A stretch of 64,000 nucleotides of DNA, from the NCBI RefSeq assembly GCF_001544795.2, contig NZ_FCOI02000013.1, positions 1 to 64,000 on the forward strand. The letters run 5' to 3'. The DNA is from Caballeronia temeraria. GTDB taxonomy: Bacteria > Pseudomonadota > Gammaproteobacteria > Burkholderiales > Burkholderiaceae. The notes below the pieces were generated by a model, which saw nothing but the letters and a program-made list of their open reading frames with translations, was not told where the DNA came from and ran no database searches. Positions 33,850-42,112 of the stretch are shown here, piece by piece (within the stretch, counting starts at the first letter, position 1; each line of letters starts with the position of its first letter). A program made the translations under genes and the position numbers.

Positions 33850-34287
33850 TCACGCCGGCAGCTTGCGGAACGCGATCGCGAAGCGGTTCCAGCTGTTGAT
33901 CGCGGACACGAGCAGCGTCAGGTCCACGATTTCCTCGTCGCTGAAATGCGGCTTCACGGCTTCCCACACGGCATCGGGCACATGGTCTTGCGACACCAGC
34001 GTCAATGCTTCGGTCCACTCGAGCGCGGCGCGTTCGCGGTCAGTGAAGAACGGCGTTTCGCGCCACACGACGACCGTCGCGAGACGCCGGTCCGTTTCGC
34101 CGCCCTTGCGCGCATCGGACGTGTGCATGTCGACGCAGAATGCACAGCCGTTGATCTGCGACGCGCGCAGCCGCACCAGCTCGGTGAGCGACTTTTCGAG
34201 CGCCGACTTGGCGATGCGCTCTTCGACGCCGACGAGCGCCTTGATTGCTGCGGGACTGGCTTTGTAGAAGTCGAGACGGGGTTCCAT
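33850..34287 (-). CDS. AhpD-like carboxymuconolactone-decarboxylase family protein
   Basis: A 145-residue protein with the CxxC redox pair of the AhpD/CMD family: Cys48 and Cys51 in INGCAFCVDMHTSDA with His55 after. The rest (GGETDRRLATVVVWRETPFFTDRERAALEWTEALTLV, region) is the usual helical core. Family members act as peroxidase partners or alkylhydroperoxidases. It is the first gene of the unit that runs into the cupin and nnrS genes, and starts at ATG 34287 with AGGAT upstream. Confidence 0.88.
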   Translation of the reverse strand: MEPRLDFYKASPAAIKALVGVEERIAKSALEKSLTELVRLRASQINGCAFCVDMHTSDARKGGETDRRLATVVVWRETPFFTDRERAALEWTEALTLVSQDHVPDAVWEAVKPHFSDEEIVDLTLLVSAINSWNRFAIAFRKLPA

Positions 34288-34432
34288 TGCAGTATCCTCT
34301 TTGCCTGGGTTCGGAAGGTGCGCCAGATCGGCGCGGCAAGAGTAGATTAGGCGTCGTAGTGGCTTTTTGAAATGACCGGTTTTATGGAAATTCGGGTGAC
34401 CACTAAAGTGATCTTCCGGTGAGGTAAAGCGC

Positions 34433-34462
34433 AAAAAAACCCGCGGCAACACGCGCCGCGGG
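34433..34462 (-). terminator. terminator of hmp
   Basis: An 8-bp perfect stem CCCGCGGC/GCCGCGGG (34440-34447 with 34455-34462), 7-base loop; on the minus strand it is followed directly by seven T (34433-34439). Confidence 0.92.
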
Positions 34463-34489
34463 CCGAGAGGCGCAGTGTCACGCGCGCAA

Positions 34490-35671
34490 TCAGTCGAGCG
34501 CCGCGGCCGGGCCGAAAAACTCGTAGCGGCTCTGTGCTTCGGGCACGCCGAGCGTCTTCAGATGCTTCTTCACCGCCTTCATGAACGCCTTCGGTCCGAG
34601 GAAGTAAGCGTCGACGTCGCGGTTCTTCGGCAGCCACGTGTCGAGCAGTTTTTCATCGACGAAACCGATGCCATGCGCTTCGTGATCGCCGTCGCGCTGG
34701 TGCTCGTAGCAATAGAAGCGCTCGAGCTGCGGATGGCGCGCCGCCAGTTCCTCGATTGCCGCACGGAACGCGTGCACGCCGCCGTGCCGCGCCGAATGGA
34801 TGAAGTGCACCGGGCGTTTCGTTTCGAGCGCGGCTTGCAGCATCGCGAGCGTCGGCGTGATGCCGACACCGCCGCTGATCAGCACGAGCGGCTTGTCGCT
34901 GGCTTCGAGCTTGAAGTCGCCGGCGGGCGGATACAGATCGAGCACGTCGTTTTCGTGAACGGCTTCATGCAGGAAATTCGACACCTTGCCGTTCGCCTCG
35001 CGCTTCACGCTGATGCGATAGTCGCGGCCATTCGGCGCGGCGGACAGCGAGTAGTTGCGGCGCAGTTCCTCGCCGTCGATGAACACGCGCAAACCGATGT
35101 ACTGCCCCGGATGAAAGTCGAGCAGCGCGCCGCCGTCTTCCGGCGCGAGATAGAAAGACGTGATCTCGTCGCTTTCCCGGACCTTGCGCGCGACGACGAA
35201 ACGCCGCGTGCCGCGCCATCCGCCCGGCGCCTTTTCGCGCTCGCTGTACATGCCTTCCTCGAGTCCGATCAGCAGATCGGCCAGTTGGCCATAGGCGGCG
35301 GCCCACGCGTCGATGACGGCGTCGGTGGCGATCTCCTCGCCGAGCACTTCCCGGATCGATTGCAACAGGCACGTTCCGACGATCGGATAATGCTCAGGCT
35401 GAATGTTCAGCGCGACATGCTTGTTGATGATCTGCCCGACGAGGCCACCGAGCTTTTCCAGTTCATCGATATGCCGCGCGTACATCAGCACGCCGTTGGC
35501 GAGCGCACGCTGCTGCGCGCCGCTTGCCTGATGCGCCTGATTGAACATCGGGCGCACTTCGGGATACTCGGTGAGCATCTTGTTATAGAAGTGCGTGGTG
35601 AGCGCCTCGCCGCCGCTTTCCAGAAGCGGGACGGTTGCCTTGACGATGGCACGGTGTTCTGCTGACAGCAT
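34490..35671 (-). CDS. hmp: flavohaemoglobin, nitric oxide dioxygenase
   Basis: A 393-residue protein starting at ATG 35671 (MLSAEHRAIVKATVPLLESGG). Globin domain ~1-140 with proximal His85 (NKHVALNI) and distal Tyr29 and Gln53, matching E. coli numbering. The FAD domain ~150-255 has RNYSLSAAPNG; the NAD domain after it has ISGGVGITPTLAMLQ and the C-terminal YEFFGPA. It turns NO and O2 into nitrate using NAD(P)H. It is divergent from a NorR-type activator, which should control it. Confidence 0.96.
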   Translation of the reverse strand: MLSAEHRAIVKATVPLLESGGEALTTHFYNKMLTEYPEVRPMFNQAHQASGAQQRALANGVLMYARHIDELEKLGGLVGQIINKHVALNIQPEHYPIVGTCLLQSIREVLGEEIATDAVIDAWAAAYGQLADLLIGLEEGMYSEREKAPGGWRGTRRFVVARKVRESDEITSFYLAPEDGGALLDFHPGQYIGLRVFIDGEELRRNYSLSAAPNGRDYRISVKREANGKVSNFLHEAVHENDVLDLYPPAGDFKLEASDKPLVLISGGVGITPTLAMLQAALETKRPVHFIHSARHGGVHAFRAAIEELAARHPQLERFYCYEHQRDGDHEAHGIGFVDEKLLDTWLPKNRDVDAYFLGPKAFMKAVKKHLKTLGVPEAQSRYEFFGPAAALD

Positions 35672-35796
35672 TCTTCGGTTCCTCGCGTGTTGAAGGCGAA
35701 AGCGGGGCGCTTTCGCGTGGAAATTCTTCGTCACTATCCAATACACGATCCGTGCCAGAGTAGAATCATCGATAAATCAATCGCTTAATACTTACT
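35672..35796. promoter_or_regulatory. hmp/norR divergent promoter region with sigma-54-like -24 element
   Basis: Reading toward hmp, TGGCAC (complement of 35751-35756) matches the sigma-54 -24 box, with GTGTA five bases later as an imperfect -12 box. A dyad CGAT-N6-ATCG lies upstream at about 35769-35784 where activator sites would be expected. The -12 element is poor, so the assignment rests mainly on the adjacent sigma-54 activator gene. Confidence 0.4.
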
Positions 35797-37398
35797 ATGG
35801 TCGATTCGACTCTAGTCAAAAAGACTGCAGATGTAGTCGCAATGACTTCGCGCGTGCTGCTCGATGCGCTCGTACCGCTGATCGAAGACCTGTCGAGCGA
35901 GATGCCGGACACCGAGCGCTACCGGCGTCTGCTGCATACATCGCGCGCGCTGTTTCCGAGCGATGCCACCGCGCTCTTGCGGCTCGATGGCGAAACGCTC
36001 GTGCCGCTCGCCATCGACGGCCTGTCGGGCGATACGCTCGGCCGGCGCTTTCGCGTGAGCGAGCATCCGCGATTCGCGCGCATTCTCGCGCGCGAGGAAC
36101 CGACGCGTTTCGCCGCCAGCTCCGATCTCCCCGATCCCTACGACGGGCTCGTCAAGGGCGTGAGCGGTCATCTGGAAGTGCACGATTGCCTCGGCTGCCC
36201 GCTCGTCATCAACGGGCGCGCGTGGGGCCTGCTGACGCTCGACGCGCTCGATCCCGCGCGCTTCGACGGCATCGACATGGCGTCGCTGCAGGCGTTTCTC
36301 AGTCTCGCGGCAGCGACCGTGAGCGTCGCTGAACGCATCGACAGGCTCGCGAGAACGGGCGAAGCGGAGCGCCAGCGCGCGGAGGTGTATCGGCAGGCGA
36401 GCGGGCCGCGCCGCCGCGAGATGATCGGCAGCAGCGCGCCGCATAACCGTCTGCAGGAAGAGATCGCGATCGTCGCATCGAGTGATCTGACCGTGCTCGT
36501 CACCGGCGAGACGGGCGTCGGCAAGGAACTCGTCGCGAGCGAGATTCACGCGCTGTCGCCGCGCGCCGACAAACCGCTCGTCAGCCTGAATTGCGCGGCG
36601 CTGCCCGATACGCTCGTCGAAAGCGAACTCTTCGGGCACGTGCGGGGCGCGTTTTCGGGGGCATCGTCGGACCGGCGCGGCAAGTTCGAACTCGCCGACG
36701 GCGGCACGCTCTTTCTCGACGAGGTCGGCGAACTGCCGCTGCCGGTGCAGGCGAAGCTGCTGCGCGTGTTGCAGAACGGCCAGTTGCAGCGGATCGGCTC
36801 GGACAGCGAGCACAAGGTCGACGTGCGGCTCATCGCCGCGACCAATCGCGATCTCGCCGAGGAAGTGCGCGAAGGGCGCTTTCGCGCGGACTTTTATCAT
36901 CGGCTGTCGGTGTATCCGCTCGTCGTGCCGCCGCTGCGCGAGCGCGGACGCGATGTATTGCTGCTCGCGGGCTACTTTCTCGAAGAGAACCGCTCGCGTC
37001 TCGGTCTGCTGAGCCTGCGTCTTTCCGCCGATGCGCAAGCCGCGCTGCTCGCGTATCGCTGGCCCGGCAATGTGCGCGAGCTGGAGCATCTGATCGGACG
37101 CAGCGCGTTGAAGGCGCTCGCGGCACATCGGGAACGACCGCGCATCCTCACGCTCACCGCCGCCGATCTCACGCTTTCGGGCGACGGCGGATTGCCCGCT
37201 GCCAGCGCGACGCCCGTGGAAGGCTCGACGCCGCCCACGCCGGGCGCCGACTTCCGCGACGCGGTGACGGCCTACGAGCGCACGCTCATCCTCGACGCGC
37301 TCAAGCGTCACGAGCAGAACTGGGCGTCGGCGGCGCGCGAGCTCGGTCTGGATCGCGCGAATCTGAACCGGCTCGCGAAGCGCCTCGGGCTCAAGTGA
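35797..37398 (+). CDS. norR: NorR/FhpR-type NO-responsive sigma-54 activator
   Basis: A 533-residue three-domain regulator. The N-terminal GAF domain (~25-185) holds the NorR-type iron-site motifs LPDPYDGL, VHDCLGCPL (His129, Cys131) and LLTLDAL. The AAA+ domain (~210-440) has Walker A GETGVGKE and the sigma-54 contact loop GAFSGA (284-289), with GGTLFLDEVGELP after it. A Fis-type HTH ends the protein (WASAARELGLDRANLNRLAKRLGL). NO bound to the GAF iron relieves inhibition of the ATPase. Head to head with hmp, it resembles FhpR of Pseudomonas. Confidence 0.94.
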   Translation: MVDSTLVKKTADVVAMTSRVLLDALVPLIEDLSSEMPDTERYRRLLHTSRALFPSDATALLRLDGETLVPLAIDGLSGDTLGRRFRVSEHPRFARILAREEPTRFAASSDLPDPYDGLVKGVSGHLEVHDCLGCPLVINGRAWGLLTLDALDPARFDGIDMASLQAFLSLAAATVSVAERIDRLARTGEAERQRAEVYRQASGPRRREMIGSSAPHNRLQEEIAIVASSDLTVLVTGETGVGKELVASEIHALSPRADKPLVSLNCAALPDTLVESELFGHVRGAFSGASSDRRGKFELADGGTLFLDEVGELPLPVQAKLLRVLQNGQLQRIGSDSEHKVDVRLIAATNRDLAEEVREGRFRADFYHRLSVYPLVVPPLRERGRDVLLLAGYFLEENRSRLGLLSLRLSADAQAALLAYRWPGNVRELEHLIGRSALKALAAHRERPRILTLTAADLTLSGDGGLPAASATPVEGSTPPTPGADFRDAVTAYERTLILDALKRHEQNWASAARELGLDRANLNRLAKRLGLK

Positions 37399-37724
37399 TC
37401 GGCGTGGTGCGTATCTCGAAATGATGGACAGGGCGGCTCAAAGCGACTATCTACATTCGATAGAGGCGCGAGTGACATCGTTGCGTATCTCAAAAAGATG
37501 CGGTTTATTGTTCAAACGCAAAAAACGCTCAGCGATGTCATGCGCATCGATGCGACAGATTGAGACAATCTCGGAGTTGGGAAAAACGGGCGATCTCTTC
37601 TAAGATCGGAAAAGCCAGGCGCAACCCATCTGCAGCAAGAACATCGCAGTGCTTTGAAGAAGCGTGCCGGACGAGCAGCATCCGTCCGGCAAATCGAACA
37701 CGGCAAATCGACAACGGGGGTTAC
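37399..37724. promoter_or_regulatory. 326-bp region before the cytochrome oxidase operon, several dyads
   Basis: No gene is supported. Similar imperfect dyads GCGTATCTC...GATG occur at 37409-37427 and 37483-37503 (the second GTATCT-caaaa-AGATGC), with CTATC-N7-GATAG between them (37447-37463) and AGATTG-AGA-CAATCT at 37557-37571. Their number and spacing suggest binding sites controlling the oxidase operon, but no regulator can be named. Confidence 0.4.
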
Positions 37725-38447
37725 GTGCGAAACGTGGCAAAGCTCGGCACTTTCTTTTGGTCCGCGCTCTTCGCGTTTTTCAGCATCGGAGCGTTCGCGG
37801 CCGACAACGCGCCGCTCGAGCGCGCGCCCGACACGATGCAGGCCCGCGTGATGGGCTGCGCCACGTGCCACGGCTCGCAAGGCCAGGGCACCGACAACGA
37901 TTACTTTCCGCGCCTGTCCGGCAAACCCGCCGGCTATCTGTACAACCAGCTTCTCGCGTTTCGCGACGGCCGGCGCAAATATCCGCCGATGAACTACCTG
38001 CTCGCGTATCTGCCCGACGCGTATCTGAAGCAGATCGCGGAGTACTTCGCGAGCGAACATCCGCCGTTCCCGCCGCCATCGCCCGTCACCGCGGATGCGA
38101 ATACGCTCGATCTCGGCAAGACGCTCGTCACGAAGGGCAATGCATCGCGCAACGTGCCGGCCTGCGTGAGCTGCCACGGCGCGTCGATGACCGGCATGGA
38201 GCCGGCGATTCCCGGTCTCCTCGGCCTGCATGCCGACTACCTCAGCGCGCAGCTCGGCGCATGGCGTTACGGCACGCGCTCGACCGTCGCGCCCGATTGC
38301 ATGGGGCAGGTCGCGAAGCTGCTGTCCGACCGCGACATCACCGCGATCGCGGCCTATCTCGCGTCGCTGCCCGCGCCGGCCAATCCGTCGCCGGTCGCCG
38401 CAGGTTCGCTGAAGATGCCGCTCGCGTGCGGCAGCGTCCACAACTAA
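37725..38447 (+). CDS. dihaem cytochrome c (c4-like), first gene of ba3-type oxidase operon
   Basis: About 240 residues if started at GTG 37725, preceded by GGGGG; GTG 37734 is an alternative. A signal peptide (FFWSALFAFFSIGAFA) is followed by two c-type haem sites, CATCH and CVSCH, in two similar halves (GSQGQGTDNDYFPRLSGKPAGYL and GMEPAIPGLLGLHADYL), the layout of cytochrome c4. In the periplasm it would pass electrons to the oxidase encoded downstream. The next gene follows after 13 bp. Confidence 0.88.
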   Translation: MRNVAKLGTFFWSALFAFFSIGAFAADNAPLERAPDTMQARVMGCATCHGSQGQGTDNDYFPRLSGKPAGYLYNQLLAFRDGRRKYPPMNYLLAYLPDAYLKQIAEYFASEHPPFPPPSPVTADANTLDLGKTLVTKGNASRNVPACVSCHGASMTGMEPAIPGLLGLHADYLSAQLGAWRYGTRSTVAPDCMGQVAKLLSDRDITAIAAYLASLPAPANPSPVAAGSLKMPLACGSVHN

Positions 38448-38460
38448 CCGAGGACCCGAC

Positions 38461-39723
38461 GTGCTCCGTTTTCGACAACTCCGAGCGCTGACCGTCGCGG
38501 TCTTCATGGCGGCGTGCGCCGCGCCGATTCAACACGCGCTGGCGCAAAGCGCCGACGCCGGCACCGTCAAGCGCGGCGAATATCTCGCGCGCGCGGGCGA
38601 CTGCATCGCGTGCCATACGCTGCCCGCGGGCAAGACCTTCGGCGGCGGCCGCCCGATGGACACACCCTTCGGCACGCTCTATACGCCCAACATCTCGTCG
38701 GACAAGGAGACGGGGATCGGCAAATGGAGCGCCGACGAGTTCTACGCGATGATGCACACGGGCAAGTCGCGCGACGGCTCGGTGCTCTATCCGGCGATGC
38801 CCTATACGTCCTATACAAAAGTCACGCGCGCCGACTCCGACGCAATCTACGCATTCCTGATGTCCACGCCGGCGGTGCATCAGCCGAACCGGCCGCACGA
38901 GCTGCGCTTCCCGTTCAATCGGCGCGAACTCCTGTACGGCTGGCGTTCGCTGTTCTTTCGCGAAGGCACGTATCAGCCCGATGCGACGCAATCGGTCGAA
39001 TGGAACCGTGGTGCATATCTGGTCGAAGGGCTGGGGCATTGCTCGATGTGCCACACCGCAATCAACGCGCTCGGCGGCAACGTGAAGTCGAAGGCGTTCG
39101 AGGGCGGGCTGATCCCGATTCAGAACTGGTACGCACCGTCGCTCACGTCGAACAAGGAAGCGGGTCTCGGCGACTGGAGCATGGACGACATCGTCGGCCT
39201 GCTGCATGCGGGAGTGTCGAATCGCGGCGCGGTCTATGGACCGATGGCCGAAGTTGTCTACGACAGCCTGCAATATCTGAGCGAAGAGGATGTGCGCGCG
39301 ATGGCCGTCTATCTGAAGGCGTTGCCTGCGCGTTCCGGCGACAAACCGGAGCCGCCGAGCCAGGCGGCGGTCGAGGCGCGCTCGGATCTCGCGCCGCTCG
39401 GCAAGAAGGTCTACGACCAGCATTGCGCCGAATGTCACGCGACGCAAGGCCAGGGCAAGCCGCCCGATTTCCCGCCGCTCGCGAACAACCAGTCGATCGT
39501 GATGAACTCGTCCGTGAATCCGATCCGCATGGTGTTGAACGGCGGCTATCCGCCCGGCACGTTCAAGAATCCGAAGCCGTACGGCATGCCGCCGTTCGCG
39601 CAGTCGCTCTCGGATGTCGAGGTCGCGGCGGTTGTCACGTATATCCGCTCCGCGTGGGGCAATCACGGCACGCCGGTCTCCGTGAAGGAAGTGAACGAGC
39701 TGCGTTCGGCGCCACTTTATTGA
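38461..39723 (+). CDS. trihaem cytochrome c, alcohol/gluconate dehydrogenase c-subunit type
   Basis: A 420-residue protein starting with GTG, with a signal peptide (VAVFMAACAAPIQHALA) and three CxxCH haem sites: CIACH, CSMCH and CAECH. GGRPMDTPFGTLYTPNISSDKETGIG and PYTSYTKVTRADSDAIYAFLMS are typical of the cytochrome subunits of membrane dehydrogenases for alcohols, aldehydes or gluconate. No dehydrogenase subunit is present here. Inside an oxidase operon it probably works as electron carrier to the ba3-type oxidase. Confidence 0.88.
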   Translation: MLRFRQLRALTVAVFMAACAAPIQHALAQSADAGTVKRGEYLARAGDCIACHTLPAGKTFGGGRPMDTPFGTLYTPNISSDKETGIGKWSADEFYAMMHTGKSRDGSVLYPAMPYTSYTKVTRADSDAIYAFLMSTPAVHQPNRPHELRFPFNRRELLYGWRSLFFREGTYQPDATQSVEWNRGAYLVEGLGHCSMCHTAINALGGNVKSKAFEGGLIPIQNWYAPSLTSNKEAGLGDWSMDDIVGLLHAGVSNRGAVYGPMAEVVYDSLQYLSEEDVRAMAVYLKALPARSGDKPEPPSQAAVEARSDLAPLGKKVYDQHCAECHATQGQGKPPDFPPLANNQSIVMNSSVNPIRMVLNGGYPPGTFKNPKPYGMPPFAQSLSDVEVAAVVTYIRSAWGNHGTPVSVKEVNELRSAPLY

Positions 39724-39731
39724 GCATCGAC

Positions 39732-39902
39732 ATGAACGAAGACCCGAATGAACTCGCGAAGGAAGATGCGAAGCTCGACGAGATCGTGAGGCGCGGCCCG
39801 TCCGGTGCGATCGCGCTCGCGGGCATTTCGACCGCGATCGTGATCGGCCTGTGGTTCGTCTTCTACTTCGCCGTGTTCCTGCCGCGCGGCGTGCTCCAGT
39901 GA
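39732..39902 (+). CDS. small membrane subunit of the ba3-type oxidase, 56 residues
   Basis: ATG 39732 to TGA 39902. The acidic N-terminus (MNEDPNELAKEDAKLDEIV) is followed by a single transmembrane helix (ALAGISTAIVIGLWFVFYF) and a short end (LPRGVLQ). It lies between the trihaem cytochrome and CoxB genes. ba3-type oxidases such as that of Thermus have a one-helix subunit IIa; size, topology and position fit that role, though sequence similarity cannot be judged by eye. Confidence 0.75.
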   Translation: MNEDPNELAKEDAKLDEIVRRGPSGAIALAGISTAIVIGLWFVFYFAVFLPRGVLQ

Positions 39903-39930
39903 TTCGACAAGCTTAATCAAGGCATCGCAT

Positions 39931-40497
39931 ATGGCCATCAATCCAAGCTCGCACGACGTCGCCGAACGGGTCGAACGGCGCTGGGCGATCCTCGTGCTCG
40001 CGATCGTCGTCGTGCTGGTGGGCATGGTCGTCTATACCGGCTTGCATTGGGCGATGATGCCGCCCTCGCGCGTCGAGACGATCCGCCCGGAAACGCTGCA
40101 CGTGTCGGGCGAATTCATCGAAAGCAATCTCGGCAGCGCGCCCGAGACCGATGGCTCCGTGACAGTGCGCATCGTCGCGCAGCAGTATTCGTTCACGCCG
40201 CAATGCCTCGTCGTGCCGGCGGGCGTGCCGGTCACGTTCCGCGCGACGAGCTCGGATGTCGTGCACGGCTTTCTGATCACCGACACCAACATCAATTCGA
40301 TGCTGGAGCCGGGCTACGTCTCGACCTTCAAGACGACCTTCGACAAGCCCGGCGAGCACCTGATGCCTTGCCACGAGTACTGCGGCACCGGGCATCAGAA
40401 CATGTGGGCGCATGTGAAGGTGGTGGATCGCGCCGAATTCATGCAGATGGCCGACAAGATGCCGGCCAATTCGCGGAGAGTGTCCTGTGTTCAATAG
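39931..40497 (+). CDS. cytochrome c oxidase subunit II, ba3 type
   Basis: A 188-residue protein with one N-terminal helix (ILVLAIVVVLVGMVVYTGLHW) and a cupredoxin domain. The CuA ligands are all present: His112, then Cys147, Glu149, Cys151, His155 and Met158 in MPCHEYCGTGHQNM. With a single helix and no haem domain it is the short ba3-type subunit. Its end overlaps the subunit I gene by 11 bases. Confidence 0.94.
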   Translation: MAINPSSHDVAERVERRWAILVLAIVVVLVGMVVYTGLHWAMMPPSRVETIRPETLHVSGEFIESNLGSAPETDGSVTVRIVAQQYSFTPQCLVVPAGVPVTFRATSSDVVHGFLITDTNINSMLEPGYVSTFKTTFDKPGEHLMPCHEYCGTGHQNMWAHVKVVDRAEFMQMADKMPANSRRVSCVQ

Positions 40498-42112
40498 CAA
40501 GCGCCTCGTCCTCGCGCATTTCTGGCTGGCTTTCATCGCCTTCGGCGTCGCGCTTCTGCTCGGCGCGTGGCAGATGTTCGTGCGCAGCCCGCTGCATCCG
40601 TGGCTGCAGAATCCGGAGCTCTACTATCGCTCGGTGACGGAGCACGGCACGGTGATGGGTTATGCGTTCCCGACGCTCATCGCGATGGGTTTCGGCTATG
40701 CGGTCAGCGAACTGGCGCTGAAGCGTCCGCTCGTCGGTCTGCGCTTCGCGTGGCTCGGCTTCTGGCTCGTCGCGATCGGCGCGGTCACGGCGACGGTGCC
40801 TGTCGCGATGGGCCTCGCGTCGGTGCTCTACACCTTCTATCCGCCGATGATCGGCAACGTGTTCTATTACGTCGGCGTCGTGTTCGTGGTGGTCGGATCG
40901 TGGGTGTGGGTCGCGTTGATGTCGGTGAATCTCGCGTCGTGGAAGCGCGAGAACCGCGGCAAGCCGGTGCCGCTCGCGATGTTCGCGACCGTCGCGGGTG
41001 CGTATTTGTGGGGCTGGACGGCGGTCGGCGCAGCGATCGAAGTGCTGTTCATGATCCTGCCTGTCGCGATCGGCTGGAAGACGACGATCGACGCGGGCCT
41101 CGCGCGCGTGTTCTTCTCGTGGACGCTGCACGCGATCGTCTACTTCTGGCTGATGCCCGCGTATATCGCGTACTACACGATCATTCCGCGCGCGATCGGC
41201 GGCCGTCTCTACAGCGATGCGATGGCGCGCATCTCGTTCATCCTGTTCCTGGTGGTGTCGATGCCCATCGGCATTCATCACTTGTTCGCCGATCCGCAAG
41301 TCGGCTCGGGCTTCAAATTCATGCATTCGGTGTTCACCGCGCTCGTCGCCGTGCCGACGCTGCTGACGGTGTTCACGATCAGCGCATCGGTGGAGATCGC
41401 GGCGCGGCTGCGTGGCGGACGCGGCCCGCTCGGATGGATCAAGGTGTTGCCGTGGGACAACCCGATGATGCTCGCCGTCGCGTTTTCGTTCGTGATGCTG
41501 GGCTTCGGCGGCGCGGGCGGGCTCATCAACATGAGCTATCAGCTCGACTCGACGGTGCACAACACGCAGTGGGTAACGGGGCATTTTCATCTGATCTTCG
41601 GCGGCGCGATCGTCATCATGTACTTCGTGATCGCCTACGATCTGTGGCCGCATCTGACGGGCCGTGCGCTGCAAAGCGTGAAGCTGATGCGCTGGCAGTT
41701 GTGGCTGTGGTTCATCGGCATGATCGTACTGACGTTCCCGTGGCATTTCGTGGGCATTCTGGGAATGCCGCGGCGCATGGCCTTCTACGACTACAACGAT
41801 CCGGCGATTGCCGCGCAGGCGTTATCCGTGGTGATTTCGGTACTGGGCGGGCTGATTCTGGTCGTGTCGGCGGTGCTGTTTTTCATCGTGCTGATCAAGG
41901 GACATCGTGCGCCGCAGGTGCAGCCGGAAGCGTTCCGGTTCAGCCGCGCGGTGCATGAGCCGCGCACGATTCCGGTGGCGTTGAACAGCTTCGCGCTGTG
42001 GATCGTGCTGATGATCGGGCTGACGCTCGTCAACTACGGCTATCCGATTGCGCAACTGCTCGCGCGATCGGACACGGCGGTGCCTGCGGTGCCGATCGGA
42101 GCGCAGCGATGA
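40487..42112 (+). CDS. cytochrome c oxidase subunit I, ba3 type
   Basis: A 541-residue integral membrane protein starting at GTG 40487 inside the end of subunit II. The low-spin haem His is in SVTEHGTVMGYAF, the CuB/haem site region is WTLHAIVYFWLMPAYIAYY followed by the His pair GIHHLF, and the haem-ligand His-containing TGHFHLIFGGAI lies near the end. The pattern with VYFWLMPAYI, not the HPEVY of A-type oxidases, places it in the B (ba3) family, usually with high O2 affinity; some members also reduce NO. The next gene is coupled by ATGA. Confidence 0.93.
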   Translation: MFNSKRLVLAHFWLAFIAFGVALLLGAWQMFVRSPLHPWLQNPELYYRSVTEHGTVMGYAFPTLIAMGFGYAVSELALKRPLVGLRFAWLGFWLVAIGAVTATVPVAMGLASVLYTFYPPMIGNVFYYVGVVFVVVGSWVWVALMSVNLASWKRENRGKPVPLAMFATVAGAYLWGWTAVGAAIEVLFMILPVAIGWKTTIDAGLARVFFSWTLHAIVYFWLMPAYIAYYTIIPRAIGGRLYSDAMARISFILFLVVSMPIGIHHLFADPQVGSGFKFMHSVFTALVAVPTLLTVFTISASVEIAARLRGGRGPLGWIKVLPWDNPMMLAVAFSFVMLGFGGAGGLINMSYQLDSTVHNTQWVTGHFHLIFGGAIVIMYFVIAYDLWPHLTGRALQSVKLMRWQLWLWFIGMIVLTFPWHFVGILGMPRRMAFYDYNDPAIAAQALSVVISVLGGLILVVSAVLFFIVLIKGHRAPQVQPEAFRFSRAVHEPRTIPVALNSFALWIVLMIGLTLVNYGYPIAQLLARSDTAVPAVPIGAQR

